From: Actinomycetota bacterium
GTDB taxonomy: Bacteria; Actinomycetota; Actinomycetes; Propionibacteriales; Propionibacteriaceae
Direction of reading: 5' to 3'
Assembly (NCBI GenBank): GCA_020161015.1
Contig: JAIUOT010000060.1
Span: 38,782 to 102,781, forward strand
Length of the DNA: 64,000 bases
Below, piece by piece: positions 9,747-19,100 of this stretch; position 1 is the first letter of the stretch; each line of letters begins with the position of its first letter. Position numbers and translations under genes: made by a program. The notes beneath the pieces are model-generated. The model was given only the letters and a program-made list of their open reading frames with translations, had not been told where the DNA came from and searched no databases.

Positions 9747-9890
9747 ACCCCTATTCTCGACGGCCCGGCCCGCGCCGTCCCGCGGGTCTCGCCGCTGCCG
9801 TGCCGACTTGACGCACCGGGACGCGTCTCCCTGCGACCCGGGATGGCGAATTCCGTACGCGTTGTGCCCGGCGGCCGGTACCCTCGCCAC

Positions 9891-10532
9891 ATGGTTCAGG
9901 CATTGGACCAGGTCTGGGTGGGGGTGGCCGAAATCGGCCTGGGCCTGGTTTTCTGTTTCATCGGGCACTCCGCCGCCAGGGTTGTCCTCGCGGTCTGGGG
10001 CGCGCTCGTCGGGTTCGTCGCCGGGAGCCTGCTCTACGTCGTGCTGCTGCCCAGGGTCGAGGGCCAGGTGTTCGCCGCCGTCCCGTGGTGGGCGTACGCG
10101 ATCGGGATGGCCCTGCTCCTCGCCTGGTTGTCCTTCGCCTTCTACACCGTCGGCGTGCTCATCTCGATGGGGGCGGTCGGCTGGGCGCTGGGGCAGTTCC
10201 TCTCGACCACCTTCACCATGCCCTCGTGGATGACGTTCGGGATGGGCCTGGTGGTCGCGGCCGGACTGGTCATGGTCGGCTGGACGCTCAACCTGCCCAA
10301 GGCGCTGCTCGTCGTCCTGACCGCCGTCGTCGGGGCGGGCGCGATCCTGGACGGCGTCCAGTCGCTGATGGGCCAGCGGCTGGACTGGTTCAGCCAGATG
10401 GGCTGGAAGACCGACCCGACGATCCACGCGGCGTGGACGGTCGCCTTCGTCGTGCTCGCCGGTGCGGGCATGTTCGTGCAGTTCCGCCAGCAGTCGGAGG
10501 ACAACCTGCGCGACGCGTACAAGCGCGCCTGA
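9891..10532 (+). CDS. Multi-span membrane protein (TM7S3/DUF4203-like)
   Basis: A 213-residue integral membrane protein with about six hydrophobic segments separated by short polar loops (for example VWVGVAEIGLGLVFCFIG, MALLLAWLSFAFYTVGVL, ALLVVLTAVVGAGAILDGV and AWTVAFVVLAGAGMFVQF) and a charged cytoplasmic tail ending DAYKRA. The Gly-rich helices resemble DUF4203/TM7S3 proteins, which have no established biochemical function. The ATG at 9891 starts at the first helix. It lies 31 bp upstream of the YbjQ-family gene and may be co-transcribed with it. Confidence 0.75.
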   Translation: MVQALDQVWVGVAEIGLGLVFCFIGHSAARVVLAVWGALVGFVAGSLLYVVLLPRVEGQVFAAVPWWAYAIGMALLLAWLSFAFYTVGVLISMGAVGWALGQFLSTTFTMPSWMTFGMGLVVAAGLVMVGWTLNLPKALLVVLTAVVGAGAILDGVQSLMGQRLDWFSQMGWKTDPTIHAAWTVAFVVLAGAGMFVQFRQQSEDNLRDAYKRA

Positions 10533-10563
10533 GGCCCGCTGCGGACCCCCTAGGATCGGCGCC

Positions 10564-10947
10564 ATGCTGATCGTGACCACGAACGACGTGCCGGGGTACC
10601 GGATCGAGGCCGTGCTCGGGGAGGTCATGGGGATGACCGTCCGCAGTGCCAACATCGGCGCGAACATCATCGCCGGCTTCCGGGCCATCGGTGGCGGAGA
10701 GGTCGACGAGTACACCCGCCTCGTCTACGAGAGCCGGCAGCAGGTCATGCAGCGGATGTGGCAGGACGCCGTGTCACGCGGCGCGAACGCCATCGTGATG
10801 ATGCGCTTCGACACCGGCGAGATCGGCCAGGCCTTCTCGGAGGTGTGCGCCTACGGGACGGCGGTCGTGGTCGAGCCGATCCCCCAGGGCCAGCCGGGTG
10901 CGACCAGGCAGTCGGCCGGCGTCGCCGCCCAGGCCGCGCAGCGCTGA
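10564..10947 (+). CDS. YbjQ-family (UPF0145) protein
   Basis: A 127-residue cytoplasmic protein of the YbjQ/UPF0145 family, proposed from structures to be pentameric and sometimes called a heavy-metal-binding domain. Recognisable blocks are VTTNDVPGYRIEAVLGEVMGMTVRSAN with its IGANIIAGF continuation, the helix ESRQQVMQRMWQDAVSRGANAIV and the final strand VCAYGTAVVVEP. The last 20 residues are a low-complexity tail. The biological role of the family is unknown. It follows the membrane protein gene by 31 bp on the same strand. Confidence 0.85.
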   Translation: MLIVTTNDVPGYRIEAVLGEVMGMTVRSANIGANIIAGFRAIGGGEVDEYTRLVYESRQQVMQRMWQDAVSRGANAIVMMRFDTGEIGQAFSEVCAYGTAVVVEPIPQGQPGATRQSAGVAAQAAQR

Positions 10948-10962
10948 GGCTCAGTCGCCGGC

Positions 10963-11238
10963 TCAGCCCTTGGCCTTGGGACCCTCCGGCGGCGGCAGCT
11001 TGCGCCGGAAGGTCGTGGACTCCCCCGGCTCCGCCGGCGGCGCGTCACCACGCCGGATGTCGAGGAAGCCCTTCACGCCGCGGTAGGTCGCGACGACGCC
11101 CATGCCGATGATCGCCCAGTCGAGCAGGCTGAAGTCGCCGGTCGTCCCGCTGGTCGTCATCAGGAAGTAGATCCCGGCGATGATCGCCAGGGGTCCCACG
11201 ACCACGTACATCCATGCCTGCCGCTTCGGATCCTCCAC
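10963..11238 (-). CDS. Small membrane protein, two helices
   Basis: A 91-residue hypothetical protein with two predicted transmembrane segments (VVVGPLAIIAGIYFLM near residue 11; WAIIGMGVVATYRGV near 41). A basic/Pro-rich cytoplasmic tail begins at DIRRGDAPPAEPGES. The hydrophobicity pattern and the position between convergent and co-directional genes support it as a real gene. I do not recognise a named family. Confidence 0.6.
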   Translation of the reverse strand: MEDPKRQAWMYVVVGPLAIIAGIYFLMTTSGTTGDFSLLDWAIIGMGVVATYRGVKGFLDIRRGDAPPAEPGESTTFRRKLPPPEGPKAKG

Positions 11239-11289
11239 GCGCGCAGCCTAGCCGCTCGGGAGCCCCCGGCCCACGCCGGGCGGGCGTCC

Positions 11290-12150
11290 TCAGCCGACGA
11301 CGAGCCTGGCCCGCAGCGCAGCGAGCTCGTCCGCGCTGAGCCCCACCCCGCGCGTCAGGTAACGGTGCACCGAGCCGTAGCGATGGCGGGCGGTCGCCAG
11401 CCCGGCCTCGAGGTAGGAGGCGCGGAGCCGTTCGAGCTCCTTCACCACCCCGGCCCGCCGGCTGCCGGACGCGGCGCGCGCGGCGTCCACCTTCCGCTGG
11501 ATCTCGGCTGCCCGGTAGGTGTTCGAGAGCAGGTACTGCTCGACGATCGTGTCGGTGGGCACCCCCGCGACGACCTGGAGCATGGCCGACACCCAGCCGG
11601 TGCGGTCCTTGCCGTGGGTGCAGTGGATGACCACCGGGCCGTCGGCGGCGATGATCGCGCGCAGCACGCGGGCCAGCGCGCGACGCTGGGCCGCCACCGT
11701 GACGAACCGCCGGTTCATCTCCCGCATGTGGGCCCGCGCCTGCGCGGCGGTGCGCAGCCCGGACGTGCTCAGCGACCGGCCGGCGAAGAGGTCCATGAGC
11801 ACGTACTCCGCCCCGGGCACGGGGACGTCGGGCGATCCGGCCGCCACGCGGGGAGTGCGCAGGTCGAGGATCGCGGTGACCCCGGCGGCCTCCAGCGCCG
11901 CGACGTCGTCCGCGGTCAGGCCGGAGAGCTTCGAGGACCGGTAGACCACGCCCGTGGCCATCTGTCCCCCGCCCTTCAGGGCCAGGCCGGCGCCGGCGAC
12001 GTCCCGGAAGTTGCTCGCGCCGACGATCGGGACCGTGCCCGCGGCGGCGGGATCGGCCAGCGGCCGGGGGGCGAGTGCCACAGCAGAGGGGACGGGGCCG
12101 AGCAGCCCGGCGAGGAGGGCCAGAACCAGCAGCCACCAGGAGCGCTTCAC
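11290..12150 (-). CDS. Secreted tyrosine-protein phosphatase
   Basis: An exported dual-specificity/tyrosine phosphatase of 286 residues. A signal peptide (KRSWWLLVLALLAGLLG, then Ala-rich cleavage region) precedes the phosphatase fold, which starts at SNFRDVAG. The catalytic P-loop HCTHGKDRTG near residue 175 has the CX5R signature, and the upstream motif AILDLRT is typical of this family, which includes mycobacterial PtpB-like enzymes. The GTG at 12150 puts a basic N-region directly before the hydrophobic core. Longer in-frame starts would put non-signal sequence first, so I rejected them. The substrate is unknown; PtpB relatives act on phosphoproteins or phosphoinositides. Confidence 0.85.
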   Translation of the reverse strand: MKRSWWLLVLALLAGLLGPVPSAVALAPRPLADPAAAGTVPIVGASNFRDVAGAGLALKGGGQMATGVVYRSSKLSGLTADDVAALEAAGVTAILDLRTPRVAAGSPDVPVPGAEYVLMDLFAGRSLSTSGLRTAAQARAHMREMNRRFVTVAAQRRALARVLRAIIAADGPVVIHCTHGKDRTGWVSAMLQVVAGVPTDTIVEQYLLSNTYRAAEIQRKVDAARAASGSRRAGVVKELERLRASYLEAGLATARHRYGSVHRYLTRGVGLSADELAALRARLVVG

Positions 12151-12271
12151 GCGAGAACGATACGCGCCGCAGGCCCGTCGCGGTGGGGATGGCGTCCGGA
12201 CGGGGACGGATCGGGTACCGGGACTCACGAGCGGCCATGATGGGAGGCCGCACCACCGAGGAGGAGACCCC

Positions 12272-13279
12272 ATGCCCCGCGCGATCGTGATCCGCCGCAC
12301 CGAATCCGCCGACGCCGGAGACCCGGTGAACACCGCTTCGGTGGAGGAACTCCCCGAGCCGGGGCCCGAGGCCGGCCCGGTGCTGGTCGACGTCGCCTAC
12401 TCCGGGATCAACTACAAGGACGCCCTCGCACTCACCGGACGACCCGGGGTGGTCCGCCGCACGCCCCTGGTCGCCGGCGTCGACCTCGTGGGCACCGTGC
12501 GGGCCTCCGAGGACGTCCGGTGGGCGGCGGGCGACACCGTGGTGCTCAACGGAACCGGGCTGTCGGAGACCGTCGACGGCGGGCTCGCAGAGGTCGCCCG
12601 CGTGGCGGCGGGGAACCTCGTCCGGCTGCCGGAGGGGCTCACGCCCGCGCGCGCCGCGGCGCTGGGCACGGCCGGCTACACCGCGGCGCTCTGCGTCCTG
12701 CGCCTGGAGGAGGCGGGCCTGGCGACCACGCCCGAGCAGCCGGTCCTCGTCACCGGCGCCACCGGAGGCGTCGGCTCGATCGCCATCGCGCTCCTGGCCA
12801 CGGCGGGGCACCACGTGGCCGCGCTCACCGGACGGGGCGACCGCTACGGGGACTACCTCCGCGGGCTGGGGGCCACCAGCCTGGTGGCACGCGCGGAGCT
12901 GGAGGGCCCCGGCCGTCCGCTCCAGTCGCAGCGCTGGTCCGCGGCCGTCGACTCCGTGGGCGGGGAGGTGCTCGCGAACGTGCTGTCCCAGACCCGCTAC
13001 GGGGGGACGGTGACAGCGTGCGGCCTCGCGGGCTCGGCCTCCCTGCCGGCGAGCGTCGTGCCGTTCATCCTGCGGGCGGTCACCCTCGCCGGGGTGGACT
13101 CGGTCTCGGCGTCCCTGCCGGCGCGGGAGGCAGCCTGGGCGCGCCTGGCCCGCGACATCGACCCCGCGCTGCTCGACGCGCTCACCGAGACCGTCCCGCT
13201 CGGCGGGGCGATCGACGCCGCCGGCCGGCTGCTGGCCGGGCGCACGCACGGCCGGATCGTGGTCGACGTCCGCGCCTGA
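12272..13279 (+). CDS. MDR-family NADPH oxidoreductase, acrylyl-CoA reductase (AcuI/YhdH) type
   Basis: A 335-residue medium-chain dehydrogenase/reductase without zinc ligands. The motif SGINYKDALALTGR (about 45), the NADPH fold VLVTGATGGVGSIAIALL (about 160) and the late block VTLAGVDSV are typical of the YhdH/AcuI group. Those enzymes reduce acrylyl-CoA to propionyl-CoA with NADPH in a cytoplasmic detoxification or three-carbon assimilation step. The ATG at 12272 follows a GAGGAG ribosome site. It is divergent from the phosphatase gene. The family match is strong; the particular substrate is inferred. Confidence 0.85.
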   Translation: MPRAIVIRRTESADAGDPVNTASVEELPEPGPEAGPVLVDVAYSGINYKDALALTGRPGVVRRTPLVAGVDLVGTVRASEDVRWAAGDTVVLNGTGLSETVDGGLAEVARVAAGNLVRLPEGLTPARAAALGTAGYTAALCVLRLEEAGLATTPEQPVLVTGATGGVGSIAIALLATAGHHVAALTGRGDRYGDYLRGLGATSLVARAELEGPGRPLQSQRWSAAVDSVGGEVLANVLSQTRYGGTVTACGLAGSASLPASVVPFILRAVTLAGVDSVSASLPAREAAWARLARDIDPALLDALTETVPLGGAIDAAGRLLAGRTHGRIVVDVRA

Positions 13280-13348
13280 GCGGGGCACGCGCAAAGCCTG
13301 CGCCACCGGGCCGGGATCGCATACCCTGTCGCTGAGTCGGGAGGTGCG

Positions 13349-14035
13349 GTGATCCGTTCCAGCGTCGCCAGCGGCCACACGCTGCGCAGCCTGCGACTGC
13401 TGCTCGAGGCGTACGCCGCCTCGGAACTGCCGGAGTGGGACGCGTTCGCGCGGACGATGCACAGCGTGCACCTCGACCCCGGCGACGTGCTCTTCTCCGC
13501 AGGCGAGCGCCACCCGTACGTGTACTACCTCGAGGAGGGCCTGCTGAAGGCCCTGATGACCAACGCGCGCGGCCGCACGATCATCCCCTTCTTCTCCGAG
13601 GAGGGCGAGATCTTCGCCTCGATGCCGGCGCTCGCGCCGGAGGGCGTCAGGCTGGTCGCCGCCCGGCACCTGCACCCCAGGGCGGAGGAGTTGGGCGCGG
13701 CACTGGCCGGGGTGACCATCCACACGATGGTGGCGATCGAGCCGACCCTCGTCCACCGGTTCGACGTGCGGATCATCGAGCGCCTGGCCGGCCGGCACCC
13801 CTCCTGGTCGCGGATGAGCAACGCCGTGACGACGCTGTACGCGATCAGCCTCCAGGCCGACGCCGCGGCCCTGCGCAACTCCGCGGAGCAGCGCTACCGG
13901 GACCTCCTCGCCAACCACCCTGACCTGATCGCGCGGATCAGCCGGCGGGACCTCGCCTGCTTCCTCAACGTCACCGACGTGGCGCTGGGACGCATCGCCA
14001 AGCGGGTGGAGGCCGGAGCCGTCGAGTCGGATTGA
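13349..14035 (+). CDS. Crp/Fnr-family transcriptional regulator
   Basis: A 228-residue protein with a cyclic-nucleotide-binding-like beta-roll (LDPGDVLFSAGERHPYVYYLEEGLLKAL, residues about 45-75). A dimerisation helix follows, and a C-terminal Crp-type winged helix is recognisable from ISRRDLACFLNVTDVALGRI near 200. No cysteine cluster like that of Fnr is visible, so oxygen sensing through Fe-S is unlikely. The GTG at 13349 follows GGGAGG. It lies upstream of the structured gap and the second PFOR operon, so it could regulate redox metabolism, but no binding site was identified. Confidence 0.8.
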   Translation: MIRSSVASGHTLRSLRLLLEAYAASELPEWDAFARTMHSVHLDPGDVLFSAGERHPYVYYLEEGLLKALMTNARGRTIIPFFSEEGEIFASMPALAPEGVRLVAARHLHPRAEELGAALAGVTIHTMVAIEPTLVHRFDVRIIERLAGRHPSWSRMSNAVTTLYAISLQADAAALRNSAEQRYRDLLANHPDLIARISRRDLACFLNVTDVALGRIAKRVEAGAVESD

Positions 14036-14325
14036 CCCGCGTCCACAGGCGCTTTCGGCGGCGCGAGCTGCCGGGGGGTGAAAGGACTGACCAAAGGGGA
14101 GGGCCCTGGTGCACCATCCGCTGCACCAACACCTTCGCCACCTCTCGACGGGGACCCCGGGGGGGTACGAGGCTGTTCCACGGAAGCAGGTCGCTCCTGG
14201 TTCCAGCGCAGTGATAGGTCGCACCGGGTGCAACCCCTCGCACCCGGGTCGTCTCCCCCTAGGACGGCACGCGACGGCACGACCCATAGCAGTCGGATGA
14301 GTACCCCCCGCTCATGGGCCCCTTG

Positions 14326-14359
14326 AGGCCGGGATCACCACCCTCCCTGATCCCGGCCT
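14326..14359 (+). terminator. Hairpin, probable terminator
   Basis: A perfect 12-bp stem, AGGCCGGGATCA paired with TGATCCCGGCCT, around a 10-nt loop. No U-tract follows, which is common for actinobacterial terminators. It would end transcription from the Crp/Fnr gene side or of a small RNA encoded at 14100-14330. Confidence 0.6.
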
Positions 14360-14673
14360 TCACTGCCCCCAGCCAGGAGGCCGGCCGCCACCAGCCTCCC
14401 CTGGCCCGCAGGAGCGGGCCCCACAGACACCCCTCAGCGGCCGGTGTACCAATCGATTGACCAAGCAGCTGACCAACTCCCCGCGCACGGCGCGCGCCGC
14501 GCCCGCGGGTGTGAGAAGGTCGCCGCGGAGGATGCCGCGGTCCCGCACCGCGCGTTCCCCCACCGTGTTCGGAAAGGCCGATTCCGCCCGGCCTGACCTC
14601 GCTTGGGGTTCCCGCCAGAACACCGGTGGCGCACTGGCCGGCGTGCCGAATTGGGAGGCAGCCGACCCGAAAA

Positions 14674-14708
14674 GGCCGGAGTCACCCTGGACCCCTGTGA
14701 CTCCGGCC
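14674..14708. terminator. Hairpin, terminator or leader structure
   Basis: A perfect 11-bp stem GGCCGGAGTCA/TGACTCCGGCC with a 13-nt loop, 75 bp upstream of the MFS start codon. The symmetric stem could act on either strand. Confidence 0.55.
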
Positions 14709-14783
14709 CTGCCACCTCCCCCGGCTGGTGCCGGCACCGGTCCCCGTTCTGGGATCGCTTCCATCCTGTGCGAGACTCCTCGG

Positions 14784-16040
14784 GTGCGCGCGTACCGGGA
14801 GATCCTCAGCATCCCGGGTGCGCTGAAGTTCTGCGCCGCGGGTCTCCTCGCCCGTTCGGGCGGGGCGATGATGGGCCTGGGCATCGTGCTGATGGTCTCC
14901 TCCCTCTACGGCAGCTACGGGCTGGCCGGAGCGCTGGTGGCGGCGAACGCCGTGTCCTGGGCCCTGGGGACCGCCGTGTTGTCCAACCTCGTCGACCGGT
15001 ACGGCCAGCGCCGCGTGATGTACCCCGCCACCGTGGTCTCCGCGGCGACGCTCACCGTGCTGGTGGTGCTCGCCGTGCTCCAGCTGCCGGCGTGGACGCT
15101 GTTCGCGCCCGCCATCGTCAGCGGCGCGACGGGCGGCTCTCCCGGCGCCCTCGTCCGCGCCCGCTGGACGCACGTCACCTCCGACCCCACGCAGCTGCAC
15201 GCGGCCTTCTCGCTGGAGTCGACGCTGGACGAGCTCACGTTCGTCGTCGGTCCGGTGCTGGCCACCGCCCTCTCGACGGGGGTGCACCCGGCCGCCGGCC
15301 TCGTCGCGCCGGTCGTGCTCTCGCTGATCGGCGCCCGGCTGTTCTACTCCCAGCGCAGTACCGAGCCGCCGGTCGCCCCCGCCCCCGAGCCCGGCGAGGC
15401 CCGGCCGGCGGCGCTGCGGCGGTTCATCCTGCTCACCCCCGGCGTCGCGGCCGTGGTGGCCGTGAACCTGCTGATCGGCTGCGTCTTCGGCGCCATCGAC
15501 GTCAGCGTCGTCGCCGCCACGACCGACTGGGGCGTCCGGTCGGCCTCGGGCATCGTGCTGGCGGTGTTCTCGGCCGCTTCGGGAGCTGCGGGCCTGTTCT
15601 ACGGGGCACGCCACTGGCACTCGCCGTTGCACGGACGCTTCGTCGTGGGCGTCGTCGCCCTGTTCGTCTCGACCGTCGGGCTGTTCGTCGCCAGTTCCGT
15701 GCTGCTGCTCACCGGCGTCGGCGTACTCGTCGGGCTCACCGTCGCGCCGACCCTGATCAACGGCAACACCCTCATCGGACGGCTGGTGCTGCGCGAGCGG
15801 CTCACCGAGGGGCTGGCCTGGATGGGCACGGGCATTGGCATCGGGGCGGCGACCGGGTCGAGCCTCGCCGGTGGCCTGATCGACGGCCACGGCTACGCCG
15901 TCGGCTTCGCCACCGTGACGGCCTTCGCCGCGCTGGCCGCGGTGATCGCCCTCGCCTCGTGGGCGTCCGTCCGTCGGGCCGAGGGCCTGGTGGCGGCGAC
16001 CGACGCCCCCGACAGCGACCGGGACACCGTCTTCGAATAA
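14784..16040 (+). CDS. MFS transporter
   Basis: A 418-residue integral membrane protein with about twelve hydrophobic segments. The cytoplasmic motif NLVDRYGQRRVMYPA (loop 2-3) is the major-facilitator signature, and GATGGSPGALVRARW falls in the loop 4-5 region. The substrate is not evident; proteins of this shape are usually annotated as drug or sugar efflux. I chose the GTG at 14784 because it precedes a short basic N-terminus and the first helix. The frame stays open to 14457, but the extra 109 residues are Arg/Pro-rich and would cover the hairpin at 14674. It lies upstream of the second PFOR operon, separated by 124 bp. Confidence 0.8.
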   Translation: MRAYREILSIPGALKFCAAGLLARSGGAMMGLGIVLMVSSLYGSYGLAGALVAANAVSWALGTAVLSNLVDRYGQRRVMYPATVVSAATLTVLVVLAVLQLPAWTLFAPAIVSGATGGSPGALVRARWTHVTSDPTQLHAAFSLESTLDELTFVVGPVLATALSTGVHPAAGLVAPVVLSLIGARLFYSQRSTEPPVAPAPEPGEARPAALRRFILLTPGVAAVVAVNLLIGCVFGAIDVSVVAATTDWGVRSASGIVLAVFSAASGAAGLFYGARHWHSPLHGRFVVGVVALFVSTVGLFVASSVLLLTGVGVLVGLTVAPTLINGNTLIGRLVLRERLTEGLAWMGTGIGIGAATGSSLAGGLIDGHGYAVGFATVTAFAALAAVIALASWASVRRAEGLVAATDAPDSDRDTVFE

Positions 16041-16150
16041 CGCGGTTCATGCCCCCGGGGGTTTGTTCTGGGGAGAGAATGGTGTCTCGTGTTGCGGTGG
16101 CACACCTGCCCATTGACGGATCAGGGGCGCCCCGCTGCCGAGCCCGACTC

Positions 16151-16160
16151 AAGGAAGAGT
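16151..16160 (+). promoter_or_regulatory. Ribosome-binding site choosing the nifJ2 start
   Basis: AAGGAAGAG sits at proper spacing from the ATG at 16165. The overlapping in-frame GTG at 16159 lies inside this site and is therefore unlikely to be the start. Confidence 0.6.
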
Positions 16161-16164
16161 GTGC

Positions 16165-19100
16165 ATGTCCGCGAATACCGTCCGCTTCCCCGGCGTCCCC
16201 GACGTGATCAACGGCAACGGGGCCGTCGCCTATGTCATGAAGCACGTCTGCGGCGGGGTGATCGGCTACCCGATCACCCCGTCCACCGAGATCTCCGAGA
16301 TCTTCGAGGCCGCCCGCGCCGACGGCCAGCTCAACGTCTGGGGTCGTCACCCCTTCTTCGTCGAGACCGAGGGTGAGCACTCCGCCCAGAGCGGCGCCCT
16401 CGGGGCCGCTCTCGTCGGCGGCAACTTCATCTCGAACGCCTCCTCCAGCCAGGGGATCCTGTACGGCCTGGAGTCGCACTATGTGACCGTGGGCAAGAAG
16501 ATCGGCGGCTTCGTGCTGCAGGTGGCCGCGCGTGTGGTCACCAAGCACTCGCTCAACGTGATGGCCGGCCACGACGACGTGTACGCCCTCCTGCCGACGG
16601 GCTACACCATCATGTTCGGCTCCAACGCCCAGGAGGCCGCCGACCTCGCGGCCATCTCCTACCGCACCGCTTCGCTGTCGCTGATCCCCGTGGCCAACGC
16701 CATGGACGGCTTCGCCACCAGCCACGTGATGGGTGAGGCCCTGCTGCCCGAGCCCGAACTGCTGCGCACCTACCTCGGCGACCCTGCCGGACGGATCCCG
16801 TGCCCCACCGTCGCCCAGGAACTGCTCTTCGGCGCCAAGGGCCGGGTGTTCCAGCTCCAGCGCTACCTCGACCGGCACGCCGACGACTTCCACGCCGACG
16901 ACCTGGCCGCCCTGCGCGGCTGGCTGTCCGCCCGCGGCCCGCGGGTCGAGGCCGACAACGACGGCGAGCTGGTCGAGCAGACCCTCGACCACGTGCCCGC
17001 CCCGCTCCAGGCGCAATGGCGCCGCCAGTGGCTCAACGCCTGGCCGGCGGGCACCCGCCAGCTCGTCCCCGCCCTCGTCGACCCGCACAACCCGGGCCTC
17101 ACCGGGCCGGTGCAGAACCAGCCCGACTTCCAGGCGGGCTCTGCCGACCACCGCACCCACTTCGCCAGCGCCGTGCCCGCCCTGGCGCGCCAGGCGATGG
17201 CCGAGTACACCGCCCTCACCGGACGCGAGTACGCCCCGGTGATCGCCTACGACTGCGAGGACGCCGACTACGTGATGGTCGGCCTCGGCTCGATCACCGA
17301 CGACGTCCGCGCCGTCCTGCCGCACCTGCGCGCCCAGGGGCTCAAGGTCGGCGTGGTGTCGGTCAAGCTCCTCCAGCCGTTCCCGGAGGCCGAACTCGTC
17401 GCGGCGCTCGGCAACGCGCGGGCCGTCACCGTGCTGGAGCGGTCCGACGACACCGCGCTCACCCGCCTGGTCACCCAGGCCCTCTTCAAGGCCCGCGCCA
17501 ACGCGGAGGCCGGCGACGACACCCGCTACCCGGGCGTCCCGGGCATGGCGGCACTGCCCGCGATGACCACCGCGATCTTCGGCCTCGGCGGCCACGACAT
17601 CCAGCCGCGCTACCTGGTGTCGGCCTTCGAGAACATGGCCTCGGCGCAGCCGACCCCGCTGGTGTACCTCGGCTCGCAGTTCTTCACCGCGAACCCCACC
17701 CCCGCGGTGGCGGCGATCCAGTCACGGCTGCGCGCGGCGTACCCCGAGACCGAGCTGATGGCGCTCCAGACCCGGCCGAACCCGGCGATCCTCCCCGACG
17801 GCGCCCTGCGCATCCGCTTCCACTCGGTGGGCGGCTACGGCACGGTCGCCACCGGCAAGCTGCTCACCGACGTGCTGTCGTCGATGCTCGGCATGCACTC
17901 GAAGTCGGCGCCCAAGTACGGGTCGGAGAAGTCGGGGGCTGCGACCAACTACTACATCACCCTCTCCCCCGAGCCGATCCTGCTCACCAACGCCGAGCTC
18001 GAGGACGTCGAGGTCGTGGTGGCCCCCGACCACCAGGTGTTCTCCCACACCAACCCGCTCAAGGGCCTCGTCGAGGGCGGCACCCTGATCATGCAGTCCG
18101 ACCGCGAGCCGCTCGAGGTCTGGCGGACGCTGCCCGCCTTCGCCCGGAGGGTGATCCGCGAGCGCCGGATCCGCTTCCTGGTCGTGGACGCCTTCGCGAT
18201 CGCCCGGGCCCACGCGCCGAACCCCGAGCTCGAGACCCGCATGATGGGCATCGCCTTCATCGGCGCCATCCTGGGCCACGTCACCGGGGCCCGTGACGCC
18301 GCAGCGGTCGAGGCCGAGGTGCGCGCAGAGCTGGCCAAGAAGTTCGGCCGGCGGGGCGAGACGGTCATCGAGGCCAACATGGCCGTCGTCCGCGAGGGCA
18401 TGAAGGCCTTCGTCGTCGAGTACGACGACCCGGCCTTCGCCGCCGTCGAGGCAGACCCGGTGCTGGCCGGCGTCCGCGCCTCGCTGTCGGCGGCGATGAC
18501 GCCGACCGTCGACCGGGAGCGCACCAGCGCGCTGTTCGACCCCGCCTACTACGAGGAGATGATGGCGCGACCGTTCCGGGAGGGCACCATCGACGAGGCC
18601 CCGGTTCTGCCCGGCACCGGCCTGTTCATGCCCGTGGGCACGGGTGCGGCCAAGAACAAGGGCATCTTCCGGCGCACGGTGCCGGTCTTCGACGCGTCCG
18701 CCTGCACGGCGTGCATGGAGTGCGCGCTGGCCTGCCCGGACAACGCCATCCCCAACACCGGCCACGAGATCTCCGACCTGCTCGGTGCCGCCATCGACGC
18801 CACCGACCTCACCGAGGCTGACCGCGCCTCGTGGTACGGGCTGGTGCCGGACTGGGCGGCCGGCGTCCGCGCGGGGTTCCGGGCGGTGCCCGCGGCCACC
18901 GACCTGGCCGCCGTCGCGCGCGAGGCCGCGTCCGTGCTGCCGGAGGAGAAGGCCGCCCAGCTCGGCGCCGTGCTCGCCGCCCTTGCCGCCTTCCCGGTGG
19001 CGCGGACGCGTCCGCTGTTCGATGCGGCGGAGAAGCTGGAGCCGGGCAGCGGGGTGCTGTTCTCCGCGGTCGTCGACCCCTGGAAGTGCACCGGGTGCCT

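Larger units (their letters stand above)
14036..14783. other. 748-bp gene-free stretch with several strong hairpins
   Basis: No open frame here has a convincing protein signature, although long shadow frames exist. The plus strand shows a 7-bp stem TGGTGCA/TGCACCA (14107-14128), a stem GGAAGCAGG/CCTGGTTCC with one mismatch (14182-14204), a perfect 8-bp stem CCGGGTGC/GCACCCGG (14224-14247) and two terminator-like hairpins (14326-14359 and 14674-14708). The interval 14360-14673 between the two hairpins shows nothing I can name. It could hold an untranslated RNA or a long 5' leader of the MFS gene. Confidence 0.55.

Noticed and set aside
14170..14220. Possible SRP (4.5S) RNA because of GGAAGCAGG
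   Set aside because: The conserved SRP helix 8 sequence and its asymmetric loop pattern are not present.
14360..14884. Minus-strand frame across the 14-kb gap
   Set aside because: No protein family resemblance, crosses a strong hairpin and overlaps the MFS start; more likely non-coding.
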